Origin: an uncultured Ignavibacteria bacterium
Lineage (GTDB): Bacteria > Bacteroidota > Ignavibacteria > SZUA-365
Direction: 5' to 3'
NCBI GenBank assembly: GCA_913061095.1
Contig: CAJXVM010000010.1
Span: 1 to 64,000, forward strand
DNA length: 64,000 nt
Numbering within the stretch: the stretch's first letter is position 1; each line of letters opens with the position of its first letter. The translations under genes and the position numbers were made by a program. Below the pieces are notes generated by a model that was not told where the DNA came from, did no database searches, and worked only from the letters and a program-made list of their open reading frames with translations. Below are positions 45,828 through 54,019 of the stretch, one piece after another.

Positions 45828-48377
45828 ATGATGGAAGAAGAATTTCTTCAGAAACTTCGCGAAGCATTTGCGATCGAGGCGGACGAGCATCTCCGCACGA
45901 TCAGCAAGGGAATCGCCGATATCGAGCAGGCGGACGGGGGCGGTGCGCAGTCGGTGCTCGATCTGGTGTTCCGCGAGGCGCACAGCCTGAAAGGAGCCGC
46001 GCGCGCGGTCAACCGGAGTGATGTCGAGGCGCTCTGCCAGGCCATGGAGGGATTCTTCGCTGTTTGGAAAAAGGATGCCAGGTCAATTCGCGAAACGCAT
46101 TTCGTCCTGCTCGACGAGGCGATGACGCTGCTTGAAGCGTTGCTTTCCTCCGATGAGGAGCGCCCGATTTCCGATGAGACGCTCACCTCGCTGGTGGATC
46201 GCATCAAGAGTGAAAGCAGTGTCGCGGCCGACGGTGCATCTCAGGGGACGCTGACAACGGCTTCAGCTTCGCTTCCCGGCGATCTGATCGACATGCCGCT
46301 GCCGGATCTTCACATTGAGAACGACGACGTGCCGTCCTCCGGGGAGGGTGTGGAGCAATCAAAACAGAGTGATCCCGCAGAATCAACGGGATCAGAAGTC
46401 CCACCAGTGGATGCGGCGGAGAACTCCGAATCCGTGCAGTTCGATGAGCGTCCCGCGGAAACTGAACCGGCAAAATCGGCGATGGATGTGGAAGCAGAGC
46501 ACGATGATGATGCGCCGCGGCCGAAAACGGATCGGTCTGAGGAGAAGATCTCCGGAACATCTGCGTCGAAACCCGGTGGCAACGGCACTGCATCTGTCCG
46601 CGCCTCAGGCGAGACCGTTCGCGTGCAGCTTTCGGAACTCGATGCCCTATATCGACAGGCCGAGGAACTCAGCTCGGTCAAGTTCATGATTGGCCGCGCG
46701 GCGTCTGATATGAAACTCATCGTCGAACAGTGCAGGGAATGGCTGCGCGAATATCAGAAGCACAGGCAGGAATCACTTGAACAATGGGACAGTATCAAGG
46801 GAAAAGTAAAGGATGCCGCCTATTACACTGAGCAGTACGAGAATCTGCTGCATTTCATCAAATGGACCGCGCGGCAGATGGAAGGCATTGAGTCGGCCGT
46901 CGGCAAGGGCATCGAGGACGGCCGTGGAACGATGTACATCATGGATTCCATGTCCGAAGCCCTGATCGACCGCGCAAAGCAGCTGCTGCTCATGCCCTTC
47001 GCCCTCATCACCGATACATTGCATCCCATGGTGCGCAAGCTGGCACGGGATCTTGGAAAAAAGGTGCACTTCACGGTCACCGGTGAGGATATCCGCATCG
47101 ACAAGCGCATTCTCGAAGAACTGAAGGATCCCCTCATCCATCTGCTGCGCAACAGTATCGATCACGGTATCGAAGAGGAGGATCGACGCGTGCGGGCGGG
47201 AAAATCCGGAGCGGGAAGTCTGCGCCTGGCGATCAGCATCGGAACGGACAATCGAATACAGGTCAGTATCAGCGATGACGGCGGCGGTATCGATGTTGGC
47301 CGCGTCCGTAAAAAGGCGGTCCAGGAAGGCCTGCTGAAAGCCGAGGAAGCGGATTCCCTCGATACACGGCACATCCTCGATCTGATTTTCAAATCCGGTC
47401 TGTCGACCAGTAATATCATCACCGATATCAGCGGCCGGGGAGTCGGTCTGAGTGTCGTCCGAGAGAATATCCATACCCTCGGCGGGGATATCGCAGTTCG
47501 TACCGAAACGGGTGCGGGCACGGAATTTCTGCTTTCCCTTCCGGTGTCCCTTTCCAATGCGCGCGGGGTACTTGTGCGCAGTGCCGGAAGAATGTATATC
47601 GTACCGCTGCAGCATGTCGAGCGCGGCATGATGGTTCATCGGGAAGACTTTTCCTCGCTGGATGGCCGAACGGTTTTGGACTATGACGACAGAAGCGTGA
47701 CGGTGCATCGTCTTGAAAATATTCTGCAGATGCCGTCGGGCAGCAAGGCGGAGGAGGGAACCCAGGCGATCCTCTTGATGCTGAAATACGGAAGAGACAT
47801 GCTCGGGCTGGAAGTCGATGAAATCCTCTGGGAGCAGGATGTGGTGGTGAAGCCGCTCCCCGCTCCGGTTTCACGCGTCCGGACCATTGCCGGGGCGAGT
47901 CTTCTCGGAACAGGCGAACTCGTTCCCGTCCTGCACATCCAGGATGTGTTCGAGCGCGCGCGCCAGACGCAGGAAAGGGACACGCCCGATCCGTCGTTCG
48001 CCGATGACAGAAAACGCAGAAATCTTCTTGTGGTGGATGACTCCATTACTTCCCGTGTTCTGCTGCATGATATTCTTCTTTCCACCGGGTACAGCGTCCG
48101 CACCGCAGTCGACGGGATCGATGCGCTGACCTGTCTTCGCGAGGAAGAGTTCCATCTCGTCGTCTCAGATGTTGAAATGCCCCGTATGAATGGATTCGAA
48201 TTGACGGAAAGCATTCGGCGCGACGATAAACTCTCCGAACTGCCCGTTGTGCTGGTCACAGGTCTCGAATCGAAGGAGGACCGTGAACGCGGTTTTGATG
48301 TTGGTGCAAACGCGTATATCATCAAGAGCAGTTTCGATCAGAGCAACCTCCTCGAGGTCATTTCGAGGTTGCTCTGA
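45828..48377 (+). CDS. cheA: CheA-REC hybrid kinase (WspE-like)
   Basis: The 849-residue kinase has an N-terminal Hpt domain with phospho-acceptor His52 (REAHSLKGAARAV), a long acidic/low-complexity linker (about residues 130-270) in place of a P2 CheY-binding domain, a P3 dimerisation region, an HATPase domain (LIHLLRNSIDHGIE, SDDGGGIDV, ISGRGVGLSVV), a CheW-like P5 domain and a C-terminal receiver (VVDDSITSR, Asp781 in VVSDVEMPRMNGFE). CheA-REC is typical of Wsp-type clusters, and the fused receiver may act as phosphate sink. The ATG at 45828 lacks a clear ribosome-binding site. The stop TGA overlaps the CheB ATG by one base. Confidence 0.93.
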   Translation: MMEEEFLQKLREAFAIEADEHLRTISKGIADIEQADGGGAQSVLDLVFREAHSLKGAARAVNRSDVEALCQAMEGFFAVWKKDARSIRETHFVLLDEAMTLLEALLSSDEERPISDETLTSLVDRIKSESSVAADGASQGTLTTASASLPGDLIDMPLPDLHIENDDVPSSGEGVEQSKQSDPAESTGSEVPPVDAAENSESVQFDERPAETEPAKSAMDVEAEHDDDAPRPKTDRSEEKISGTSASKPGGNGTASVRASGETVRVQLSELDALYRQAEELSSVKFMIGRAASDMKLIVEQCREWLREYQKHRQESLEQWDSIKGKVKDAAYYTEQYENLLHFIKWTARQMEGIESAVGKGIEDGRGTMYIMDSMSEALIDRAKQLLLMPFALITDTLHPMVRKLARDLGKKVHFTVTGEDIRIDKRILEELKDPLIHLLRNSIDHGIEEEDRRVRAGKSGAGSLRLAISIGTDNRIQVSISDDGGGIDVGRVRKKAVQEGLLKAEEADSLDTRHILDLIFKSGLSTSNIITDISGRGVGLSVVRENIHTLGGDIAVRTETGAGTEFLLSLPVSLSNARGVLVRSAGRMYIVPLQHVERGMMVHREDFSSLDGRTVLDYDDRSVTVHRLENILQMPSGSKAEEGTQAILLMLKYGRDMLGLEVDEILWEQDVVVKPLPAPVSRVRTIAGASLLGTGELVPVLHIQDVFERARQTQERDTPDPSFADDRKRRNLLVVDDSITSRVLLHDILLSTGYSVRTAVDGIDALTCLREEEFHLVVSDVEMPRMNGFELTESIRRDDKLSELPVVLVTGLESKEDRERGFDVGANAYIIKSSFDQSNLLEVISRLL

Positions 48378-49459
48378 TGGTACGTGTCTTTGTCATAGCG
48401 CAATCTGCCGCCCGTGCCCAGAGAATTCGCAGCGTTCTGTCGCTCGATCATGAAATCGACACGGTGCGACTGAGTTTCGATGATGACGAGTTCATGTCGC
48501 AGCTCTCCACTTCCAATGCACAGATCGTTGCGCTCGATGCCGCCTGCGGACCCGCTGACGTGCATCGGATGACACAGGAAATCATGCACAAGCATCCTGT
48601 GCCGGTTGTCATCCTCGCGGAGAGAAGTGCTGATCAGGCCGGTACACGTTCGATACAGGCACTGGAAGACGGTGCGCTGACCGTGCTCGAGCTCCCACCC
48701 GAGAGTGATAACGTGGGAGCATCGTCCACAGGTGCGGGCGAGCTGTGCAGGAATCTGCGTCTTATGTCGGAAGTAAAAGTGGTGCGAAGATGGGACAGCA
48801 CGCGCTTCGAATCGTTCCAGCGCATCATGCATCCCGCGCAGGAGAATGCGGAGAGCCGTCCTCCCGTTCATATTGTCGCAATCGGCGCATCTGCAGGCGG
48901 CACACAGGCGCTCCAGCAGGTGTTCGGCGGGATCCATGAGACATTTCCCGTTCCCATTCTCGTTGTTCAGCATATTGCCAAGGGATATATTACCGGATTG
49001 ACACGCTGGCTCGACGAACAGACCCCGCTGCGTGTCCGCATTGCGGAGAACGGCGCGATTCCGGAGGCCGGGACGGTGTATCTCGCACCGGATGACGCAC
49101 ACTTGACTGTCGATTCCGACCGTCGTATTCTGTTATTGCACGATGCTCCCGTAAATGGATTCCGACCATCCATAGCCCGACTTTTTCAAAGCGTTGCAGA
49201 TGAGTATCAGTCCAACGCCGCTGCTGTTCTGCTCTCCGGCATGGGGAACGACGGTGCGGCGGAAATGCGCACACTGTTCGATCATGGTGCGTGTACGATT
49301 GCGCAGGACAAACGAACGTCGCTGATCCACGGCATTCCGGGTGAGGCGATCAAACTGCGGGCGGCGCGTTTCATCCTTCCACTGCCCGAAATCGGATCTG
49401 CACTCGAGACCGTCGCTGGTGGAGTACGGAACGCGCATCGGATATCCGGCGACGCATAA
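48377..49459 (+). CDS. cheB: CheB methylesterase with degenerate receiver (WspF-like)
   Basis: The 360-residue protein has a C-terminal methylesterase domain with the intact triad Ser172 (IGASAGGTQAL), His199 (VVQHIAKGY) and Asp292 (LSGMGNDGAAEM), which removes methyl groups from the receptor. The N-terminal domain has the receiver fold length, but the acidic pair at the end of strand 1 is replaced (VFVIAQSAA), the usual phospho-acceptor region reads ALDAACGPAD with only Asp54 remaining, and the invariant Lys of strand 5 is missing. It should therefore not be phosphorylated normally. It is coupled to cheA by a one-base overlap. Confidence 0.93.
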   Translation: MVRVFVIAQSAARAQRIRSVLSLDHEIDTVRLSFDDDEFMSQLSTSNAQIVALDAACGPADVHRMTQEIMHKHPVPVVILAERSADQAGTRSIQALEDGALTVLELPPESDNVGASSTGAGELCRNLRLMSEVKVVRRWDSTRFESFQRIMHPAQENAESRPPVHIVAIGASAGGTQALQQVFGGIHETFPVPILVVQHIAKGYITGLTRWLDEQTPLRVRIAENGAIPEAGTVYLAPDDAHLTVDSDRRILLLHDAPVNGFRPSIARLFQSVADEYQSNAAAVLLSGMGNDGAAEMRTLFDHGACTIAQDKRTSLIHGIPGEAIKLRAARFILPLPEIGSALETVAGGVRNAHRISGDA

Positions 49460-49477
49460 GGATCATTCTGAGAAACG

Positions 49478-50788
49478 ATGATGGCAACCGGCATAGAAAT
49501 ACTCGTTGTTGAAGACAGTCCCACGCAGGCGCTGAAGCTGAAGTACATCCTCGAGAAGCAGGAGTACACCGTCCGCCTCGCAGTCAACGGCAGGGAAGGC
49601 CTTGAGGCAGTCAGGCAGCGGCGTCCCACACTGGTTATTTCGGATGTCCTCATGCCAGAAATGGACGGCTACGAATTCTGCACGGCGATCAAGACTGACG
49701 AGGAGTTGAAGGATCTTCCCGTCATCCTGCTGACGACACTGTCAGACCCGCAGGATATTATTCGCGGCCTTGAAAGCGGAGCCGACAACTTCCTCAACAA
49801 GCCCTACAGCGAGGAGGCGCTTCTTTCGCGCATCAAGTACATCCTCATCAATCTCGATGTGCGGTCACGCATGCGCACGGGGATGGGGATAGAGATTTAT
49901 TTCGCGAACAAGAAGCATTACCTGACCTCGGAGCGGATTCAGATCATCGACCTGCTCCTTTCCACCTACGAGAATGCCGTCGAGAAGAATGCGGAGCTCG
50001 AGAAGGTCAACAAGCAGCTTCGCAGCATGCAGGAAGAGCTTGAGAAAAACAATGAACAACTGAAACTGCTCAACGAGCAGAAAAATATGCTGCTCGGGAT
50101 GGCGGCGCACGATCTCCGAAATCCGCTCTACCTGATCGAGGGATACAGTGAATTCCTGGGCAAGGACAATGCGGACAATCTCACCGAAGAGCAGCACACG
50201 ATCATTTCAGCCATTCAGTCCAGCAGCAGCTTCATGGTGCAGATGATCAATGATCTCCTCGACGTGCAGAAGATCGAGACAGGGAAGCTGGATCTGAACA
50301 TGCAGCAGGCGGATTTCAATGCCGTGCTGGATACCGTACTCGAGCGCGTCGCGTTCACCGCGGACAAAAAAGGCATCGATCTTTCCGTGCAGCGCGTTGA
50401 GACGCTGCCGGCTTTTATCTTCGATCCCGCCCGTATCGAGCAGGTCATCTCGAATCTCATCGACAATGCCATCAAATTCTCGTTTAAAGGCTCGGTCATC
50501 GAGATATCCTATCAGTACACTGAACAGGACCTCGTATTTTCCGTGCGGGACCATGGTCCGGGCATCCCCGAGAAGGAAATCGGTTCGCTGTTTCGTCCGT
50601 TCAACACGACGAGTGTCAAGCCGACGGGGAACGAGCGCAGCACCGGACTGGGACTCGCGATTGCGCAGAACATCGTTGTCAGACACCGGGGACGTATATG
50701 GGTTGAGAGTGAAGAGGGCAAGGGTTCCACCTTCAGCTTCTCGCTGCCCGTCACGCTGACCGAAACAGCGCCCGTGCGAGCCCGATAA
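49478..50788 (+). CDS. Receiver-histidine kinase, likely output of the chemosensory system
   Basis: The 436-residue soluble protein has an N-terminal receiver (VVEDSPTQALKL, Asp56 in LVISDVLMPEMDGYE, Lys in FLNKPYS), a helical coiled linker (about residues 150-200, rich in NKQLRSMQEELEKNNEQLKLLNEQ), HisKA with His211 (MAAHDLRNPLYLI) and HATPase (NLIDNAIKFSFKG, DHGPGIP, STGLGLAIA). It takes the place occupied by WspR (REC-GGDEF) in Wsp operons. The CheA-REC hybrid probably phosphorylates its receiver to control its own kinase activity. Partner regulator unknown; the OmpR-type regulator directly downstream is a candidate. Confidence 0.92.
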   Translation: MMATGIEILVVEDSPTQALKLKYILEKQEYTVRLAVNGREGLEAVRQRRPTLVISDVLMPEMDGYEFCTAIKTDEELKDLPVILLTTLSDPQDIIRGLESGADNFLNKPYSEEALLSRIKYILINLDVRSRMRTGMGIEIYFANKKHYLTSERIQIIDLLLSTYENAVEKNAELEKVNKQLRSMQEELEKNNEQLKLLNEQKNMLLGMAAHDLRNPLYLIEGYSEFLGKDNADNLTEEQHTIISAIQSSSSFMVQMINDLLDVQKIETGKLDLNMQQADFNAVLDTVLERVAFTADKKGIDLSVQRVETLPAFIFDPARIEQVISNLIDNAIKFSFKGSVIEISYQYTEQDLVFSVRDHGPGIPEKEIGSLFRPFNTTSVKPTGNERSTGLGLAIAQNIVVRHRGRIWVESEEGKGSTFSFSLPVTLTETAPVRAR

Positions 50789-50806
50789 ACACTCCTTCTT
50801 CGGAAT

Positions 50807-50835
50807 TTGCAAGTTTTCCCGCGTTGCATTAAACT
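50807..50835 (+). promoter_or_regulatory. Candidate promoter of the OmpR/kinase pair
   Basis: TTGCAA (50807-50812), a 17-bp spacer and TAAACT (50830-50835) lie about 35-60 bases upstream of the response-regulator ATG, so this pair may be transcribed separately from the che operon. Confidence 0.45.
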
Positions 50836-50868
50836 GCCCGCTGGTTCTGCAACACATATTCGGCTGCC

Positions 50869-51546
50869 ATGCGTTTACTCATCGTCGAAGATGAACTCAA
50901 AGTTTCCCAGTTCCTTCAGAAAGGCTTCGAGGAGGAACTGTTTTCCGTTGATACCGCCGAAGACGGCGACAAGGGCCTGTTCATGGCCCTGACCGAGAGC
51001 TATGATGTCATCATTCTCGATCTCATGCTCCCGAAAAAGAACGGGGTGGAAGTCCTCAAGGAATTGAGGAAGGAAAAGAATACGCCGGTACTCGTGCTGA
51101 CCGCGAAGGGACAGCTCGAGAACAAGGTCGAGGTGCTCAACATCGGCGCCGACGATTATCTTACCAAGCCTTTCGCCCTCGCTGAGTGCATCGCGCGCGT
51201 CCGTTCGCTGCTGCGCCGCGCGCAGATGGACAAACCGACAAACGTGCTCACCGCCGATACGCTTGAACTCGATCAGATTCAGCACGTCGTCAGGCGTGAT
51301 GATCAGGTCATCGATCTCACCGTCAAGGAGTTCAAGCTGCTCGAGTATCTGTTGCGCAACAAGAACACCGTGCTGACCCGTTCCGCCATCATCGAGCATA
51401 TCTGGGAAATCACCTTTGATACGGGCACGAATGTGCTTGATGTATACATGACGCGGCTGCGGAAGAAGGTGGATGACGATTATGAAGTGAAACTCATCCA
51501 CACCATTCGCGGCGTCGGCTACATCCTCAAGGACGATGAGGAATGA
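50869..51546 (+). CDS. OmpR-family response regulator
   Basis: The 225-residue protein is a receiver (IVEDELKVSQF, phospho-acceptor Asp51 in VIILDLMLPKKNG, Lys in YLTKPFALAECIAR) joined to an OmpR/PhoB winged-helix DNA-binding domain (LTVKEFKLLEYLLRNKNTVLTRSAIIEHIWE, VDVYM-like LDVYMTRLRKKV, TIRGVGYILK). It is a transcription factor that most likely dimerises on tandem promoter sites when phosphorylated. Its stop overlaps the downstream kinase as ATGA. Targets are unknown; the pilus-like genes that follow the kinase are candidates. Confidence 0.94.
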   Translation: MRLLIVEDELKVSQFLQKGFEEELFSVDTAEDGDKGLFMALTESYDVIILDLMLPKKNGVEVLKELRKEKNTPVLVLTAKGQLENKVEVLNIGADDYLTKPFALAECIARVRSLLRRAQMDKPTNVLTADTLELDQIQHVVRRDDQVIDLTVKEFKLLEYLLRNKNTVLTRSAIIEHIWEITFDTGTNVLDVYMTRLRKKVDDDYEVKLIHTIRGVGYILKDDEE

Positions 51547-52544
51547 AACTGGGTCCGCGCCAAAAAGCGGTGCTGCTGTACGGCTCCACCATCTTTGGTG
51601 CGTTCGCGTTCATTCTGCTGCTGGTCATCACCGTCTTCACCCGCCAGTTCCCGACCTTCAATTTCACCGGTATCGGTATTCTGTTCATTCCCGCCGGCCT
51701 GTTCTTCGCCTTCACCATCGGATGGATTATCTCGCAGGAACTGCATCCGCGCAAGAACCAGGATTCGCTCGATATCGACCTGGAGGAAGCCGGGGTCGAT
51801 GACCTTGATTTCCAGCAGAAAATGCACAGCGTGCACAGCACGATTGAAAACATGCAGACGGCGTACGAGCAGATCCAGAACTTCTCCGCCAATGCATCGC
51901 ACGAGCTCCGCACGCCGCTGACCATCATGCGGGGAGAAATCGAACTGGCGCTTCGCAATCCGAAGAAACCGGAGCAATACCAGCAGCTGCTTGGAAGCCT
52001 GCTCGAAGAGATCATGCGCCTCTCACGCATTCTTGACGATCTGCTGCTGATCGCCAAGACGGAGATCGGGGAGCGTCCGATTGAGATGCAAACGCTTGAT
52101 CTCGGGGAAATCGTGGAGGAGATCGCCGACGAGGCGGAAATGTTCGCCGCGCAGGCGGATATAACGTTCGAACTCGGGGAGACCTGCGAAGCATTCATCG
52201 AAGGGGAACCGCTGCGCATCCGGCGTGTTCTGCTCAATCTTATTGACAACGCCGTCAAGTACAACAGCCGCAACGGTAGCGTGCGTCTCTCGATGGAAAA
52301 GGACGATGAAATGGTCTCCGTCTCCGTGACCGACACGGGTATCGGCATTCCGGAAGAATCCATTCCGCGCCTGTTCGAACGCTTTTACCGCGTCGACGAC
52401 AGCGCATCGACAGGCCGGAAAGGCACCGGTTTGGGACTGTACCTCGTGCAATGGATCGTCAAGAATCACGGGGGAACGATCGCGGTGCAGAGCGAAAAGG
52501 GGAAGGGAAGCACGTTCACCGTGCGCCTGCCAATGAAGGTATAA
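51543..52544 (+). CDS. Sensor histidine kinase partner of the OmpR regulator
   Basis: The 333-residue kinase has two N-terminal membrane helices (about residues 10-32 and 42-63) with a very short (about nine-residue) external loop, so it probably senses membrane state or a partner protein rather than an external ligand. There is no HAMP domain. HisKA carries His120 (SANASHELRTPLTIM) and HATPase shows NLIDNAVKYNSRNG, DTGIGIP and FYRVDDSASTGRKGTGLGLYLV. It is coupled to the regulator by a four-base overlap. Confidence 0.93.
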   Translation: MKLGPRQKAVLLYGSTIFGAFAFILLLVITVFTRQFPTFNFTGIGILFIPAGLFFAFTIGWIISQELHPRKNQDSLDIDLEEAGVDDLDFQQKMHSVHSTIENMQTAYEQIQNFSANASHELRTPLTIMRGEIELALRNPKKPEQYQQLLGSLLEEIMRLSRILDDLLLIAKTEIGERPIEMQTLDLGEIVEEIADEAEMFAAQADITFELGETCEAFIEGEPLRIRRVLLNLIDNAVKYNSRNGSVRLSMEKDDEMVSVSVTDTGIGIPEESIPRLFERFYRVDDSASTGRKGTGLGLYLVQWIVKNHGGTIAVQSEKGKGSTFTVRLPMKV

Positions 52545-52651
52545 AGGGATTAATACCTACTTATACGTAATACTGTATTCTGTTTTTCCAGCCTGAACCC
52601 ATCCTTTCACTCTTGTAATGGTGGATTAAGCCGTTTGTAAGAATGACCCTG

Positions 52652-52659
52652 TAGATTTG
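52652..52659 (+). promoter_or_regulatory. Possible -7 element ahead of the first pilin-like gene
   Basis: TAGATTTG matches the Bacteroidota TAnnTTTG element, but no well-placed -33 TTTG was found (the nearest, at 52634, is too close). A small hairpin (TCAGA/TCTGA, 52663-52675) would lie at the very 5' end of the transcript. The 52545-52751 intergenic region is AT-rich and holds nothing else recognised. Confidence 0.3.
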
Positions 52660-52751
52660 TCTTCAGACATTCTGAGAAAAGAAACCAACACGGTTTGCTG
52701 TATTAACTCAATCTTCTTTCTCTCTCTTCACCAACTTTCAGGAGTAATGTT

Positions 52752-53168
52752 ATGGGTACGCAACAGCTTCTTCTCATCGTTCTCGGTGTGATCATTGTCG
52801 GTATCGCGGTCGTGGTCGGTATCAATATCTTCGGTACAAACGCGGAGCAGGCGAACAAGGACGCCATCACGCAGGATTGTCTCCGCATCGCAGCGGCAGC
52901 CCAGGGCTTCTACCGCAAGCCGACGATGCTCGGTGGTGGAAACAACTCTTTCGCGACCATCACCATCGAGGATTGCGGCATGGCCGCCGATGACGGAACC
53001 CCGCTGACCGGTTCGAACGTGAACGCAGCGTATACTGTCGAAGGAACGGCCACGGCCTTTACCGTTACCGGGGCTTCGGCTACGGAGACAGGGAAATCCA
53101 TTGCCGTCACTGTCGACATGACTCAGCCTGAAGCCGACCGCATCACCGTCGATGATACTGGCTGGTAA
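52752..53168 (+). CDS. Pilin-like protein 1 with non-canonical N-terminus
   Basis: The 138-residue protein begins MGTQQLLLIVLGVIIVGIAV, one long hydrophobic helix as in type IV pilins, but with only MG as a possible leader and with no Glu at mature position 5. After the helix (GINIFGTNAEQANKDAI) comes a small globular domain with two cysteines, Cys43 and Cys75, conserved in its paralogue and likely disulfide-linked, and an ending DDTGW. CAGGAG precedes the ATG. It is followed by a strong terminator, so it can be expressed alone at high level, as expected of a major subunit. Confidence 0.8.
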   Translation: MGTQQLLLIVLGVIIVGIAVVVGINIFGTNAEQANKDAITQDCLRIAAAAQGFYRKPTMLGGGNNSFATITIEDCGMAADDGTPLTGSNVNAAYTVEGTATAFTVTGASATETGKSIAVTVDMTQPEADRITVDDTGW

Positions 53169-53212
53169 GATTTGCCCCATGCAGTGCACTTGGCGCTGCC
53201 TCAAAATTTCGG

Positions 53213-53243
53213 ACGCCGCTGATGAAATCAGCGGCGTTTTTTT
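53213..53243 (+). terminator. Rho-independent terminator after pilin-like gene 1
   Basis: An 11-bp stem (ACGCCGCTGAT at 53213-53223 with ATCAGCGGCGT at 53227-53237) with loop GAA runs directly into a T-tract (53237-53243). It separates the first pilin-like gene from its paralogue. The remaining bases to 53378 show no further feature. Confidence 0.92.
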
Positions 53244-53378
53244 CTTTCAGTAATTTCATGTGGAATTCAGAGAAATGAAAGCTCCATCGATTAGATTACC
53301 CAGCGCATGAGAATACGGAAGCAGGTCCATTGTTGGTTAATCCCTGTGTGACATCACAGGTGGCAGAGGAGTATCCCC

Positions 53379-53795
53379 GTGGGCAACCAGCAGATTTTAC
53401 TCATCATTCTCGGTGTCATCGTTGTCGGCATTGCTGTGACGATCGCTCTATTTGTATTTGGAACGAACTCCGACCAAGCCAGCAAGGATGCCTTGACGCA
53501 TGGCTGCCTGAACATCGTCTCATCGGCACAGGCATATTTCCGTAAGCCCCGCATGCTCGGAGGCGGTGGAAACGCATTCGACGGCATCGAGATCGTCGAT
53601 TGTGGTATGACTGACACCGGTGACGGAACAGGAAGCGACCTCAATGGCACCTATCGCATCATAACCGCCGCCGGCAATGATCTGGTTGTCGAAGGCATCT
53701 CCGCGACAAACAGCAGCCAGATGGTCACAGTTGCGGTGGATATGAATGCCATCAGTAGCACACAACCATACATGATTACCTACAGTGGCTGGTAA
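53379..53795 (+). CDS. Pilin-like protein 2, paralogue of pilin-like 1
   Basis: The 138-residue protein is the same length as pilin-like 1 and clearly paralogous: N-terminus MGNQQILLIILGVIVVGIAV, cysteines at 43 and 75, shared FRKPRMLGGGGNAF segment and GW ending. The start is a GTG at 53379 with AGAGGAG ending eight bases before it; weak start use would lower output relative to copy 1. It too lacks the Glu5 of type IV pilins. The following 53796-54019 contains no gene and no clear terminator. Confidence 0.8.
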   Translation: MGNQQILLIILGVIVVGIAVTIALFVFGTNSDQASKDALTHGCLNIVSSAQAYFRKPRMLGGGGNAFDGIEIVDCGMTDTGDGTGSDLNGTYRIITAAGNDLVVEGISATNSSQMVTVAVDMNAISSTQPYMITYSGW

Positions 53796-54019
53796 TCGAC
53801 ATCCTCCAAAACGCCTGCTCCCCGTCCCCGCCTGCCGCTTCTTCCTCCCTGAGCTTCACATCCCGCCTGATACAACCACAAAGAACCTTTCTCCTTTGTA
53901 ATACGCAGTTAAGTCTCCGTTAAGAATCGGCATCTATCTTAGACATGAGCCAAGGAGAAGGGTGGCTGTATTTCTCCCCCGCGCTCGCACAGGAAGTAGG
54001 ACTATTCGGAAGGTGTATC

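Noticed and set aside
41346-50788. Flagellar chemotaxis operon
   Set aside because: No CheY, CheZ or flagellar gene is present, and the CheR-TPR, CheA-REC and doubled CheW pattern fits a non-flagellar Wsp-type system better.
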